Assembly (NCBI GenBank): GCA_027475525.1
Contig: JAMWFC010000131.1
Location: forward strand, 372,001-436,000
Length of the DNA stretch: 64,000 bases
Direction: 5' to 3'
DNA from: Macrolepiota albuminosa
Taxonomy: Eukaryota; Basidiomycota; Agaricomycetes; Agaricales; Agaricaceae
The position numbers and the translations under genes were made by a program. The notes beneath the pieces are model-generated. The model was not told the origin of the DNA, ran no database searches, and saw only the letters and a program-made list of their open reading frames with translations. Shown here piece by piece: positions 11,817 through 21,833 of this stretch. Every line of letters begins with the position of its first letter. Position 1 is the first letter of the stretch.

Positions 11817-12035
11817 CCATATGGACAGCAGGTTAGTCAAATAGTCTACCTGTCAGGTTGAGAGATTGTAGCATAGCTAAGGCATTTTGCCATTCTTCCT
11901 GTTGCTGTTGCTCTGGAGTTGGGACTATGAGAGGTGCTGGGGTCAGCTCTGGGAGTTCTCATTGGTGACCTTGCTCTTGTTGAGCAATGACACATTCTGG
12001 GGTGCTTTTAGCACACAAAAGAAGATGGGTCTACT

Positions 12036-12973
12036 GTGCTGCATGTAATGCATGCACCAGATCCAGCTACACTGTTCAACTTAGACCAGCTTGTGCAATA
12101 TGCACTGGTCTTTGGTCATCCTGAGCTGGAAAACACTTATCAGAGCATTGCAGTTGATCATGCACACCACATGCACTGGCAAACCCTCTTTGGGTTTGCA
12201 TTGTGTCAAGCTCTCTGTGCAAATAGCACAGCCAAACCTGTGATCATTTGGCACATGACTCTTGTCATGGCCCATCTGGAACTGTAGTGTAGTGTGAGGC
12301 AGTTGCCTCTTATGATGCCATGTTCTCTGAGCAACTCTTTGAGCCCCAACATGGGAATCAGCTCAAAATCCAACAAGTTTATATGCCAGATAAGCAGGCA
12401 TGTAACTTCTCTAATGACAACATGTTACATGTCCTATTGCACAATTGTATTCCACTGGAATGTGTAGACCATGTATACACTTACAGCATGGTCTTCCTGG
12501 ACCAGAAGTTCCATGCCCCCACAATGTCTCTGGACATCTTTAAACAGATTGACAACAAGTGCATGAAGTGCCTTGCCAAATATGGCACCCCTCCTGCAAT
12601 CCCACAATGGGATAGATGGTTGAAAATAACTGAAGACAATTATTATTGTCTTATGTTCAAGTACAACAAGAAGAGTACTCTCCCAGAAAGTTCTGAGGCC
12701 AATGGCCTCTACTACCTCATTGCCATGGACTCTAACCAGATCAATCTCCTAAAATACACATTGGTGCATGGTATGCTACCAACTGTTGTCTCAGCAATTA
12801 ATGTTGCACTTACTGAGCCTATGTTAATAGATTTGCCTGTTGTCAAAGAGTCAATCACTCTACCAAGGACAGAATTGGCACCTCCTCCTTCTACAATTAA
12901 TGTCACATCAGAGGAGGAGTCAATGGTGATGGAGATGGGCATGGTTGTGGAAGCCTTATTGCACAGGTCATAG
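12036..12973 (+). pseudogene. Decayed ORF-X homologue
   Basis: Two open stretches (83 and 217 codons) align along their length with ORF-X of chromovirus B at 44,011-45,960. Shared landmarks in order are HWQTLFGFALCQALCA versus HWRSLFGFALVRALSA, LHVLLHNCIPLECVDHVYTY versus LRVLLHNQIPVSWADHAYTY, and YGTPPAIPQWDRW versus YGTPQSIPQWDGW. The function is unknown and no catalytic motif is visible. It is not flanked by ORF-Q or pol, so it is an orphan fragment of an older element. Gly, Arg and Ala codons of ORF-X are replaced as expected from CpG loss. Confidence 0.8.
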
Positions 12974-13523
12974 ACCCTTCTTTAATTTTAAGTAAACCTG
13001 AATGTTAACTCAACATGTTCATGCTAATGCACTCCAAAGTTGTGTGTATATATAGTGTGGACATGTTTTTTTTATTTTAGTTAATCATAGTCCTATTTCT
13101 TGCCATTTGGGCTAGTATGCATAGTTGCACACTGAGTGGTATAATCTCAAGCATGATATGTGCCTACACTAGACACTAATGCTACATTTCTGTATAATTA
13201 ACTTCCTACAGATATGCAATGCATGTTATAGCCTGATGCCCTGCAATTTTGTGCATTTTTATAACTTTATCTTCTGCTTAAGATTGAGTAATCAGTCTCA
13301 TTGGAGGGTATATAACAGAGCATCACACTCTTGTATTTACTCTAAGTATTAGTCAAATCCAATACATTAGTCTGATTTAGTATTGTGTGATACACACAAG
13401 AAGGTTCCAACTCGTAACCAACAGTTATACAATCAGAGGCATCTATTCCTTTTCTAAAGATCAGGCCATCCAGAACTACTTCTATCCAGCCCATCAAGAT
13501 GCCATGCTTCAAAGAGAGAGTGA
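12974..13523. other. A/T-rich region, possible LTR of the ORF-X-bearing relic
   Basis: No gene. A TATA-like GGTATATAACAGAGCATCAC at about 13,306 and a TGTGATACACACA near 13,385 resemble a promoter and end of an LTR, and the position downstream of an ORF-X copy fits a 3' LTR. I cannot match it to another copy in the window. Confidence 0.3.
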
Positions 13524-13713
13524 TGTCAGGAGACTCCTCATTTCTTCCTTCATTCTCCCTTCATTTATTTTTTTATTTCTTCTATCATTCTTTCACTTCA
13601 CCATTTCTATTCTTTCAACAATATCTACAGTGGCTCAAAAAACTGTCCCAATGTTTCATACTTTTTGAAAGATGACATTGGCATTTCACCGTTTCTATTC
13701 TTTCAACAATATC
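13524..13713 (+). mobile_element. 5' fragment of LTR-B
   Basis: TGTCAGGAGACTCCTCATTTC matches the start of LTR-B copies at 15,268, 26,425 and 41,551. It is cut by the left end of the Tc1 element after about 100 bases of clear similarity, and part of the Tc1 end is duplicated within 13,592-13,768. Confidence 0.75.
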
Positions 13714-13768
13714 TACAGTGGCTCAAAAAACTGTCCCAATGTTTCATACTTTTTGAAAGATGACATTG
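13592..13768. repeat. 88-bp imperfect tandem duplication spanning LTR-B/Tc1 junction
   Basis: The segment beginning TTTCAC(C/T).. and running through the outer Tc1 inverted repeat occurs twice with period 88 and at least one difference (CACCATTTC versus CACCGTTTC). Its period and its divergence separate it from the perfect 77-bp series. Confidence 0.85.
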
Positions 13769-14393
13769 GCATGAAGGATGAGAAATACCTAAAATCTTAA
13801 TTAAATCATGTAAAATACTATAGCATTGTAGCTACAAAATAAACCTAACATTATGTAATTGAGATCAAAACTGATGGAGCAATAGCCATTTTAAAATATT
13901 CACTCATTGGAACAGTTTTTTGAGCATCTCTAATTTTAGTATCTAGTACTATATATGTCCTCTATTTGCCTTGATAACTGCTTATATCCTTAGGCATGCT
14001 TTTTATCAGTCTTTGGCATACCTCTGGTGGTATTCTATTCCACTCCTTTGCAACCCTCTCCCATAATTCATACACACCATGAGGTGTTTCATACTGCCTA
14101 AGTTGCTCCTTGAGGTACTCCCAGAGATGTTCAATAGGGTTGAGATCAGGGGATTGGGCTGGCCACCAAAGGACATCAAAGTTGTTGTCCTCAAACCACT
14201 TGTCAGCCCTCTTGGAGTTGTGTTTGGGGTCATTGTCCTGTTGAAAGTAGCAGGCACCCTCCTCCATCTCCAACTTCTCAAAGCTCTCCTTTGCTCCATC
14301 ATTCAAAATTTCACAGTACTGCTCTGCATTCATGGTTCCCACCACCTCCACAAGTTTTTCTACCCCATTCCAACCCATACAGCCCCATACCAT

Positions 14394-15227
14394 CACTGCT
14401 GGCAGCGGAAGCTGTTTTCTTTGGAAAAATTAAAAAAGAAACATGTTATGCAACTTCCATGACATGTTTCCTTGAGAAATATGTAAGCATTTTCTTAGTG
14501 TAAAAGTTAAGAAAAACTTCATCTATTTTCTAACTGTTTCTTATCATAAAATTACATCTTTTTACCATCTTTTTGCCAGTGTAAACACATTGGAAATGTT
14601 TATAATTGTTCTTTCTATGTTGCCCAAAGATATAAAAATCATATTTCTAATAGAACTAGGCTTTGAAGAATTCAATCTCTTTTTTGAATTTTTTTCTTAG
14701 ATACTTTTATTCTTTTTCTTAGGGCAATATGTGAGAAATAAATACATTTTATTTTTCAAAGGTAAAATGTCATGGAAACATCATCTCTCTACTTGATGAC
14801 TCTCAAATTGACTCTCTCAGGGGCTCTCTGATTGAGTCAATTCCTTTCTCACATATTGCTATTAGATATATGTTATAACTTTCTTGTTGTATTTGACTAA
14901 GAAAAAAAATAAAAGTTTCCAAGAGAAAAATTCAAAGAAAGAGATTAAATTCTTCCAAGCCTCATTCTATGAGAAATATGATTTCTATATCTTTGGGCAA
15001 CATAGAAAGAACAATTATAAACATTTCCAGTATGTTTACACTGGCAAAAAGATGGTAAAAAGATGTGATTTTATGATAGGAAACAGTCAGAAAATAGGTG
15101 AAGTTTTTTTTTAACTTTTACACTGAGAAAATGCTTACATATTTCTCAAGGAAACATGTCATGGAAGTTGCATAACATGTTTCTTTTTTAATTTTTCCAA
15201 AGGAAATAGCTTCCGCTGCCAGCAGTG
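14394..15227. mobile_element. CACTA-like foldback MITE, TSD CAT
   Basis: It starts CACTGCTGGCAGCGGAAGC and ends with the exact reverse complement. The inverted similarity continues for more than 200 bases on each side, so it is almost a full foldback. It is flanked by CAT (14,391-14,393 and 15,228-15,230). The CACTG ends and 3-bp target duplication fit the CMC/EnSpm (CACTA) superfamily. No transposase is present. The centre has A/T-rich direct and inverted repeats such as GACTCTC near 14,800. Confidence 0.8.
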
Positions 15228-15267
15228 CATGAGATTATTCCCTCCTCTATGCTTCACAGTAGGTGTA

Positions 15268-15796
15268 TGTCAGGGGACTCCTCATTTCTTCCTTCTTTCA
15301 CTCTTTATTCCTTCACTTCTCCTTTCATTCATTTCCTTATTTCTTCTATTGTTCTCTCAATTTGCTGTTTCTATTCTCTCAACACTATTTGTTAGTACTA
15401 TTCTCAGCCTTTGAGGTGCTCTGGTTCTTTACCTATCTTACCTATCATTCAGACAAGTGTGGGCCCTTCAGTACCACTTCCAGACTGCTTATATAAGCCA
15501 GAGTCTGCCTTTCTGACTTCCAAAGTCCAGAGTTTTCCTGCCTTGTTTGCACAGTTGTTTGGTTAGTCAATTTTCGAGTTTTAAAGGTTTTGTTGTACTG
15601 TACAGTTGTTTCCCATGCTTCAGAAGCCCCAGAAGCATCCAACCTGGCATAGAGAATTTCTAGACTTGTTCTCTTTGGATCTCCCTCTTCCAGGTGAGTA
15701 GTTATTATGATATTGTCAGTACATACTCTAATACACTTTGGATCTCCCTCTTCTAGCTGTGTGACTGAGCCACAGCCTTTAGAGGTCACCCATACA
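15268..15796 (+). mobile_element. Solo LTR-B inside Tc1 transposase, TSD GTGTA/GTATA
   Basis: TGTCAGGGGACTCC to CACCCATACA, 529 bp, flanked by GTGTA (15,263-15,267) and GTATA (15,797-15,801), one mismatch. Other copies at 26,425, 41,551 and 59,162 define the family. The transposase frame closes across it when one duplication is discounted. Confidence 0.88.
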
Positions 15797-16690
15797 GTAT
15801 AGGTGTTTGGTCTGAAATGCCTTCTCCTCATAGCTTCCATACATACTACTTCCCATCTGACCCAATCCTGTAAATCTTTGTCTTATCTGTCCACAACACC
15901 CTTTTCCAGTCCTCTATAGTCCAGTTCTGATGCTCCTGAGCCCATTTAAGCTGTAGTTGTTGATGTCTAGCTTTGAGCATAGGAACTTTTCTCTTGATAG
16001 TGGACCGATACCCCTCCTCCTTCAACACATTCCTGACAGTCTGGGAAGAGACAGGGTTGGAAATGATGTTGTTGATAAAATTGGTGGCCTGGACAGCTGT
16101 ATCAAGTCTCCCAGCTGAGATTTGTCAAACAATAGCCTGTTTATCATATGAAGTAAGCTTGGCAAGACAGCCTCCAGAATGGTTTTCCTTGTCCATCTCC
16201 AACTCTCTACCAATCCTCCCAATGGTAGACTTCCCTAGACCAGTTTAAGCCCTGATCTGATGCAGATAATACCTTTGAGCAAGAAGAGAAGCAACAGTAG
16301 AGCGTTGTGCAGGAGGAATAGGTTTTATGATGGTGGTTGAAGATCAAAATGTGGTTCAACTAGCTTGAACTACTCCCAAATATATTTAAACATGGTCACA
16401 TGACTTTGTTTATATTTCCACATGCAACTTACTCTTTATTTCTGAGTAAAATAGAGATAAACCTGAAAAATTAGAGATGCTCAAAAAACTGTTCCAATGA
16501 GTGAATATTTAAAAATAGCTATTGCTCCATCAGTTTTGATCTCAATTATATAAAGTTAGGTTTGTTTTGTAGCTCTGATGCCATAGTATTTTACATGATT
16601 CAATTGGGACTTTAAGTACTTCCCATCCTTCATGCCAATGTCATCTTTCAAAAAGTATGAAACATTGGGACAGTTTTTTGAGCCACTGTA

Positions 16691-17068
16691 GTTGGGGGGC
16701 AGGGTGTTGGTAACCATAGTAGGGGGTAGGGGCAAAGGAGCCTTTGCTTGGAGGAATTGGGCAAGGTCCACTGGAGATGGGTGGGGTTTCCAGTAGACCC
16801 CAAGAGATGCTCCTATATGAGGAGACCACTGGTCATGCCATGGCTATGTTGGGTGGAGGGGCCCAGCTGGCTGAGGGACAGGTCAGGGGCTCAGTGGCAG
16901 TGGAGGTGTTGGTGTTTGTATGAGAGGGGTGGGTAGACAGGGTGGGGGGTCTGTGCAGAGTAGTGGTTGGTACCAGACATCTATACAAATCAGTCTGGTA
17001 GCCCATGAGATAGTAGGTGTGAGTATATATATCCATCAAGAACAGTGTAAGGAGGAGTTTTGATATTA
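16691..17068 (-). other. Leader fragment of a third Gypsy-A copy
   Basis: It aligns with 57,640-57,962 of copy 2 (leader just inside the 5' LTR), including GTAAGGAGGAG directly next to the LTR. It is truncated at the Tc1 end. No coding function. Confidence 0.75.
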
Positions 17069-17826
17069 TATCAGGTTCCACTGAGTCAGGGGCTTTTCTA
17101 GAAAGCAACACCCTTATGAGGTGGACTTGATCTATGTGTACTCAGGTGTCTGGAACTCCAGACCATGCTCCAGAGTTCAATACGTGCAAACAAGGGATTT
17201 CTGGGGTCAGGGACTTAGTCTGGGAATTGAGAGAAGTCAAAGAGGTTATTGAGGTTAAGGTCAAGTCAAGAACCAGGGGTTCTAAAACAAGACCGGGGTT
17301 AGTGAACTTAAGTTGCAAAGTGTATACCAATCTCAAGAGCACATGTGTCAGTCAATGCATACTAGTCAATTAAAGGGCACGCAAACAATCAGTGTAATAT
17401 TAAGACTAAAGTAAAACAAGGTGACTACCAACTATAAGTACTGTGGAGGCTATTCTGGGGGTTTGGAGGATGTTCTGGGATGTCTAAGATGGTTTCTGAG
17501 AATGAATAAGTGGTGGTGGACAGAGGGGAGACTGTATACCAGAGATCGCACATGCAGAGCACATGATCAATTGTTGTGGAGGGGATGTCATGGATGCATG
17601 ATGCATAATAGCTAAAGTGATTAGCATGATCCAATTGTTGATCATGAGATGATGGCCATGCTGGTGGATGGTTCTGGGGTCTGTAATGCAAGGCTGTCAG
17701 AGGATGTGTGTGATGGCAGTACCAGTGGTTGTGATGGTGGGAGTCATGTTGTGAGGTTGGTGAGGGAGTCCTGGATGGGGTTTTGGAAGTGTCCCAGGGT
17801 GGTCCCAGATGGAGGAGGTCATGACA
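17069..17826 (-). mobile_element. Gypsy-A 5' LTR (third copy), CpG-depleted
   Basis: Plus strand TATCAGGTTCCACTGAGTC ... GAGGTCATGACA, homologous to the LTRs at 5,563, 40,671 and 57,963. Nearly every CpG of the 5,563 copy is TpG or CpA here. It is inserted in the 5' LTR of the Copia element, whose remaining part starts at 17,827. Confidence 0.85.
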
Positions 17827-17961
17827 AATTCATGTTAAACTTAATACATCTGATACAGTTTGTTTTTGTTAACTAGGTATTATAATTATAGTTGTTCTCC
17901 ATCATCTTGACAGACACTGAGTTTTTTGTTTTGTTAACTAGCTGTCAGACCCAGCACAACA
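17827..17961 (+). repeat. Copia 5' LTR, 3' portion
   Basis: Matches 26,018-26,149 of the 3' LTR (TTGTTCTCCATCATCTTGA and the terminal CAGCACAACA). Its 5' part was displaced by the Gypsy-A LTR at 17,069-17,826. Confidence 0.85.
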
Positions 17962-17972
17962 GGTTATGGGCC
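17962..17972 (+). other. Copia primer-binding site, initiator tRNA-Met anticodon region
   Basis: GGTTATGGGCC directly abuts the LTR end. It is complementary to the anticodon stem-loop of eukaryotic initiator tRNA-Met (GGCCCATAACC), the half-tRNA priming mode known for Copia-type elements, rather than to a tRNA 3' end (no TGG start). Confidence 0.75.
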
Positions 17973-18275
17973 TTCTCTTCTGAAATTCATTAGTATTATC
18001 TGTACAGCTGAACACAATTTTTGCATAATTGGATGGTTCTCATGACTGATTCATTCTAACATTGTTGTAATCTACAGCAGGCTGCCATGTTGTCTTCACA
18101 TCCAGTTCCATGGATTGCTCCAATGGGCTCTACTTCATAATCTGGCTTTTCTCATGCTTTACCTCTTTATTTACACACTTTTCCTTCCAAGGCTTCAAAT
18201 ACTTTACCTTCTGATATATATACAGCTTCTGGACCTTCAAGATCCTTTATTCCTTGTGCTACTTTAGCCTTATGC

Positions 18276-19262
18276 TGATAGGCTTCTACTCAGGCTGAAT
18301 GCATCAAGGGACACTATAGGCCAACCAACATTTGACATACTGGAGACTCTAGTGGCTTGCTTGGACACAGGACATCTCTGACTTGAGCACTCCATTACAG
18401 GCATTACTTATCAAGTCTCATTCAACATTTATCAGTCCTTCAGCACATACTATCTGTCAACTTCAAGGATTTAGGAGGCTTAGGACTCATAGTGCTAGCA
18501 CAACAGCAGGGAGAGGACCTTGACCAAACTCCAATCATTTCAAAAAGGAGTTAGCATTAGGCACTGACATTTGATGAGGCACCTCAATCAAAAGTCTAAA
18601 GAAGCAATGACAACAGCATAGGATCTATTCAAGCCCAACATTTCAACTTATCAGAAAATAATACAATGTTTAGCACTCATGGCATCTGTCAAGGATTTTC
18701 TGACCATATCCCAGAGTCACCATGGCCAATAGTCTATAATGCCATTGATCACCATTATCCATGTGCTGCCAGTCACTGTTGGCAGGTCACCATTAGCTAT
18801 AACCACAAGAAGAGGCGCTAATTGGTAGCACCATAAATGGACTTATTTTGAAAATACAGCAGTGCATAGTATAAAAGATAGCTACTTTACATGTACATAA
18901 CAATGAATTGTAATCCATTGAGCACCCAGTTATACTCGGCGTTCAAATTGCACTAGCTTGATCTAACTTCATCACTAAGTTGGGTGCTAGCATCATCTTT
19001 ATTGTCTTCATTGTTTATGGTGCCATCTATGGGCACATTGTGTTGCGCTACTCTTCTTCTTTTCTATATCCTTGCCTAAGCTATGGCACTCACAGTTTGT
19101 TAGGTAGCATCTGAAGTGCTATTATCTAGTGCATTGTTTTATCACATTTGCTCGAGCACACTGGGACTCTGTCAGGACTCCTTACAACTATGCATGCCAG
19201 ATGCTGGAGATGGCATTGTATTGCATAATGCTCAGTGCACCCAACCACAGTTGGCATCATCA
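18276..19262 (+). mobile_element. Solo LTR-F inside Copia, TSD ATGC
   Basis: TGATAGGCTTCTACTCAGG ... GGCATCATCA, flanked by ATGC (18,272-18,275 and 19,263-19,266). It is an inverted homologue of 10,749-11,816. It contains a TATA-like GTATAAAAGATAGC near 18,870. Confidence 0.8.
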
Positions 19263-20690
19263 ATGCAACAGTTATTTGAATCACAAATCAGTTACACTGA
19301 CTCCTACACAATTTCCTTCTCATGCATCTCAAAATAATATGCATTGATTCCAGTTCAATCTTCTTCTGTATATCATCATTCTCCTCTTCCTTAAACTCCT
19401 CATGTAAATGTACCATTGAATCATGATTTTCATTCTAACATTGCCCATATTCTGCCACATCCTCTGCATAATTCTCCTTTCACACCACCTTCTCTTATAC
19501 TATGGGTTTTTTCCTGACCACCTTCTGTTTTTTGTCAGACTTTCACTCTGCCTACCCCCCCTCATGTCATACCAGTCCTGCTCTCTTGTCTGCTATTTGT
19601 ATTCTTATGTATGATGCCACCACCAGTGCCATGTTCACCACAAATTCATCAACCTATTCCACATTGTGCAAATCCAGGTTTCCATACACCTCTTCATATT
19701 TCTTTTCAACCTATTCTTCAAGTATTTTCACTTCAACAATCAATGCCACACATTTCCATTATTCCAGAAGTTTCTATACCAAATAATTTAGTTAGCATAT
19801 AATGAGATATCTCCTATGGTGAGCCAGCATTTCAGCTGCAGCAGGAATAGAGACATCAACACTACTATATACAACACCCCATTCCTCACCCACAGCATAA
19901 TCTTTGACCTACAAGTTTACTGACATTGGATTTGAAATTACCATCCCTGACTACAACATCTTGTTTTACTTCTGCTACAGACTAGGGGGTGTGGATCAAT
20001 CCAGTCTTAGCACTTATTGATCACTTAGGCCTAAATGGTCATGTCTGCCCTATACCTCTGCCAGGCACACCATTTGATCTGACCTATCAACTTGCTCTCC
20101 CACCTCCATATCCCTCACATCAAACTCAAATAGAACTGATGGCATATGAGAAAATAACAATATTTGTTCTTATATTATTTTTGGAGGACTTTCTGCCAAT
20201 ATCTTCAACTTATTAATGCCAGCTTGTAGTGGCCCTTACAACTTTCCATCTCATACTTCTCATGATCTTCTGGATTTTCTGAGGAAATGTTTTAGCGTGG
20301 GTAGCATGGCATCAGTGCAACAGATTAAAAATTTGGTTCTTTGATTGTCTTGTACAGTAAATGTGATTCCCTCATATGTCCAATCCTAAAGAATTGCAAT
20401 AAATCAGTTGTCAACAATGCCTTGGAATTTGACCTATTATAAAAAATCCAAAGATTCATGAATAGAATTCTGGACCATTGTGCTTACAATGTTCTTTAAG
20501 AGGAGGTGAGGAGGTCATGGAAAGGCAATTCAGATGGGATATTCAATTTTTTCATGCTTGCAGATGCCATTCTGGAAATTGATATCAATATTTGACAACA
20601 TCAGGCTGCATTGCAAACTCATACTAAATCTTAACATACCCAGAAGAACAATCCTGTTTCCTCCTTAACGTCTACACCAATCAGAAATGA
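19263..20690 (+). other. Copia gag region, too decayed to annotate
   Basis: CpG-poor sequence with only short frames (60-94 codons), lying where Copia gag should be. I see no zinc knuckle. Nothing else is recognised. Confidence 0.4.
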
Positions 20691-20696
20691 GGAAAT

Positions 20697-21596
20697 ATGA
20701 TAGAGGGCATGAAGGATAATGTGAATCAACCTAAAGCAAATGTTGCTGTTTCAAATGAACCTGCTACAGAACCAATCTCTTCATCACAAAGATTCATTAC
20801 TGAAGAACTTGATAATGCTGTACTCCATACAATTGAAGAGCTTGAAGAGAATGACAGTGATTTCCACCTTTATAACAATTCCACTGAGGTAGAAGAATCT
20901 GCTCTGTATCTGATGTTTGTGAGCTTGTTGATGCCAGTTGCCTTGGCATCTATCACATCTCAGTTCAACTCAATACTTGATTCTGGTTATACAGCACATT
21001 CTGTCAAAAACAAACATTTTTTCTGGACATATCATCCATAATAGGTGATTCCTGTTGGTACTGCTAACTGTGGCACCCTTAATACACTTGCTTATGGTAA
21101 TGTTAAATTTTGAACTCATGTCAATGAAAAGAATGTTATTCTTGTTTTGAAGGATTGTTTACATGCATCAGATGTTCCCATCAACTTACTTTCTGTCAGT
21201 TCAATGGTTGAAAACAGCATAAAATTGATATTTGAAAAGGATTCCACCTCTTTGTTTTTTCCATCAACTTCAAAGCATCTTTGTAGTAAATTCCTAACAG
21301 CAACAGTGCATAAGAGACTCTCATTTCTCTATTGTGACTTTGTACTACCATGTTTAGATGAAGATTTCTCTTTTTTTGCTCTTGGAAACACTATGGTTTC
21401 TTTTTCAAATATATCTGTCACACTAGAACTTTGGCACAGATGCATGGGTCATCCAGCAAAAAAAACTACACAGATGGTATTGACAAAGAACTTTGTCACT
21501 AGGGTTGATTACTTGGGCAGGTTCAAAAACTTGCAGTGCATATCTTGTATAATTGGTAAACAGCCAGCCCAACTATATGACAACAATGAATGTTGA
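20697..21596 (+). pseudogene. Copia protease and GAG-pre-integrase domain
   Basis: The first frame (114 codons) ends with FNSILDSGYTAHSVKNKHFF, the Copia aspartic-protease loop (Asp-Ser-Gly). The second frame (149 codons) has NLLSVSSMVENSIKLIF, then LELWHRCMGHPAKKTTQMV and CISCIIGK, the His-His-Cys-Cys zinc-binding motif that precedes the Copia integrase core. Stops separate the two. The integrase core that follows is broken by LTR-C. Confidence 0.88.
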
Positions 21597-21833
21597 GCAG
21601 ATAGTATTGGAGACTTGCTCCATATGAACTCTTGCGGTCCATTCTCTACAAGGTTTTTGAATGGCAACACAAGTTTTTTCCACTTGATATTGGACAATTT
21701 TACCAATGTTGGACATACAGAACTACTCTCCAGAAAGAATCAAGTGTTATATCAAGAAAGTACAGTCTAAATAGGAGTTGAAATCAGGGAACAAAGTTAA
21801 GATTATTCAATGTGATAGAGCAATGATACGATG

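Larger units (their letters stand above)
2291..11962 (-). mobile_element. Gypsy-A copy 1: decayed Ty3/Gypsy internal region, minus strand
   Basis: Reading leftward, the order is gag leader (11,962-9,530), gag (9,530-7,790), protease (7,460-7,010), RT (6,774-5,163 and 4,155 down), RNase H (about 3,900-3,480) and integrase (to about 2,291). The same gag and leader sequence recurs in copy 2 (42,231-57,962). It is interrupted by four LTRs at 4,156, 5,563, 8,418 and 10,749, all with matching or near-matching flanking duplications. Neither of its own LTRs is present: the right end is cut by the ORF-X remnant and the left end fades at 2,291. Many frameshifts and stops make it non-autonomous. Confidence 0.85.
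13962..16222 (-). pseudogene. Tc1/mariner transposase, interrupted
   Basis: N-terminal DNA-binding remnants lie at 16,022-16,222. The first catalytic Asp is in VLWTDKTKIY (15,846-16,028), the second in YFQQDNDPKHNSK and the Glu in NPIEHLWEYLKEQ (13,962-14,396). The last two are separated by 34 residues, the DD34E pattern of the Tc1 family. Removing the MITE with one CAT copy gives GGNNLMVWG, and removing LTR-B gives QTPTPTVKH, both expected in this family, so both intruders entered coding sequence. In-frame stops are also present. Confidence 0.9.
13716..16688 (-). mobile_element. Tc1/mariner element with TA target duplication
   Basis: Terminal inverted repeats of about 220 bp: the left end CAGTGGCTCAAAAAACTG (13,716) is the reverse complement of the right end (to 16,688), and both are followed inward by GGAACAGTTTTTTGAGCATC-type subterminal repeats (13,910 and 16,475). 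TA dinucleotides flank both ends (13,714-13,715 and 16,689-16,690). It encodes a transposase on the minus strand and has itself received a MITE (14,394-15,227) and a solo LTR-B (15,268-15,796). Left flank is LTR-B and right flank is Gypsy-A leader, so the site is not a simple insertion. Confidence 0.9.

Noticed and set aside
13592..13768. Another member of the 77-bp duplication series
   Set aside because: The period is 88 and the copies differ, so it is a real, older duplication.
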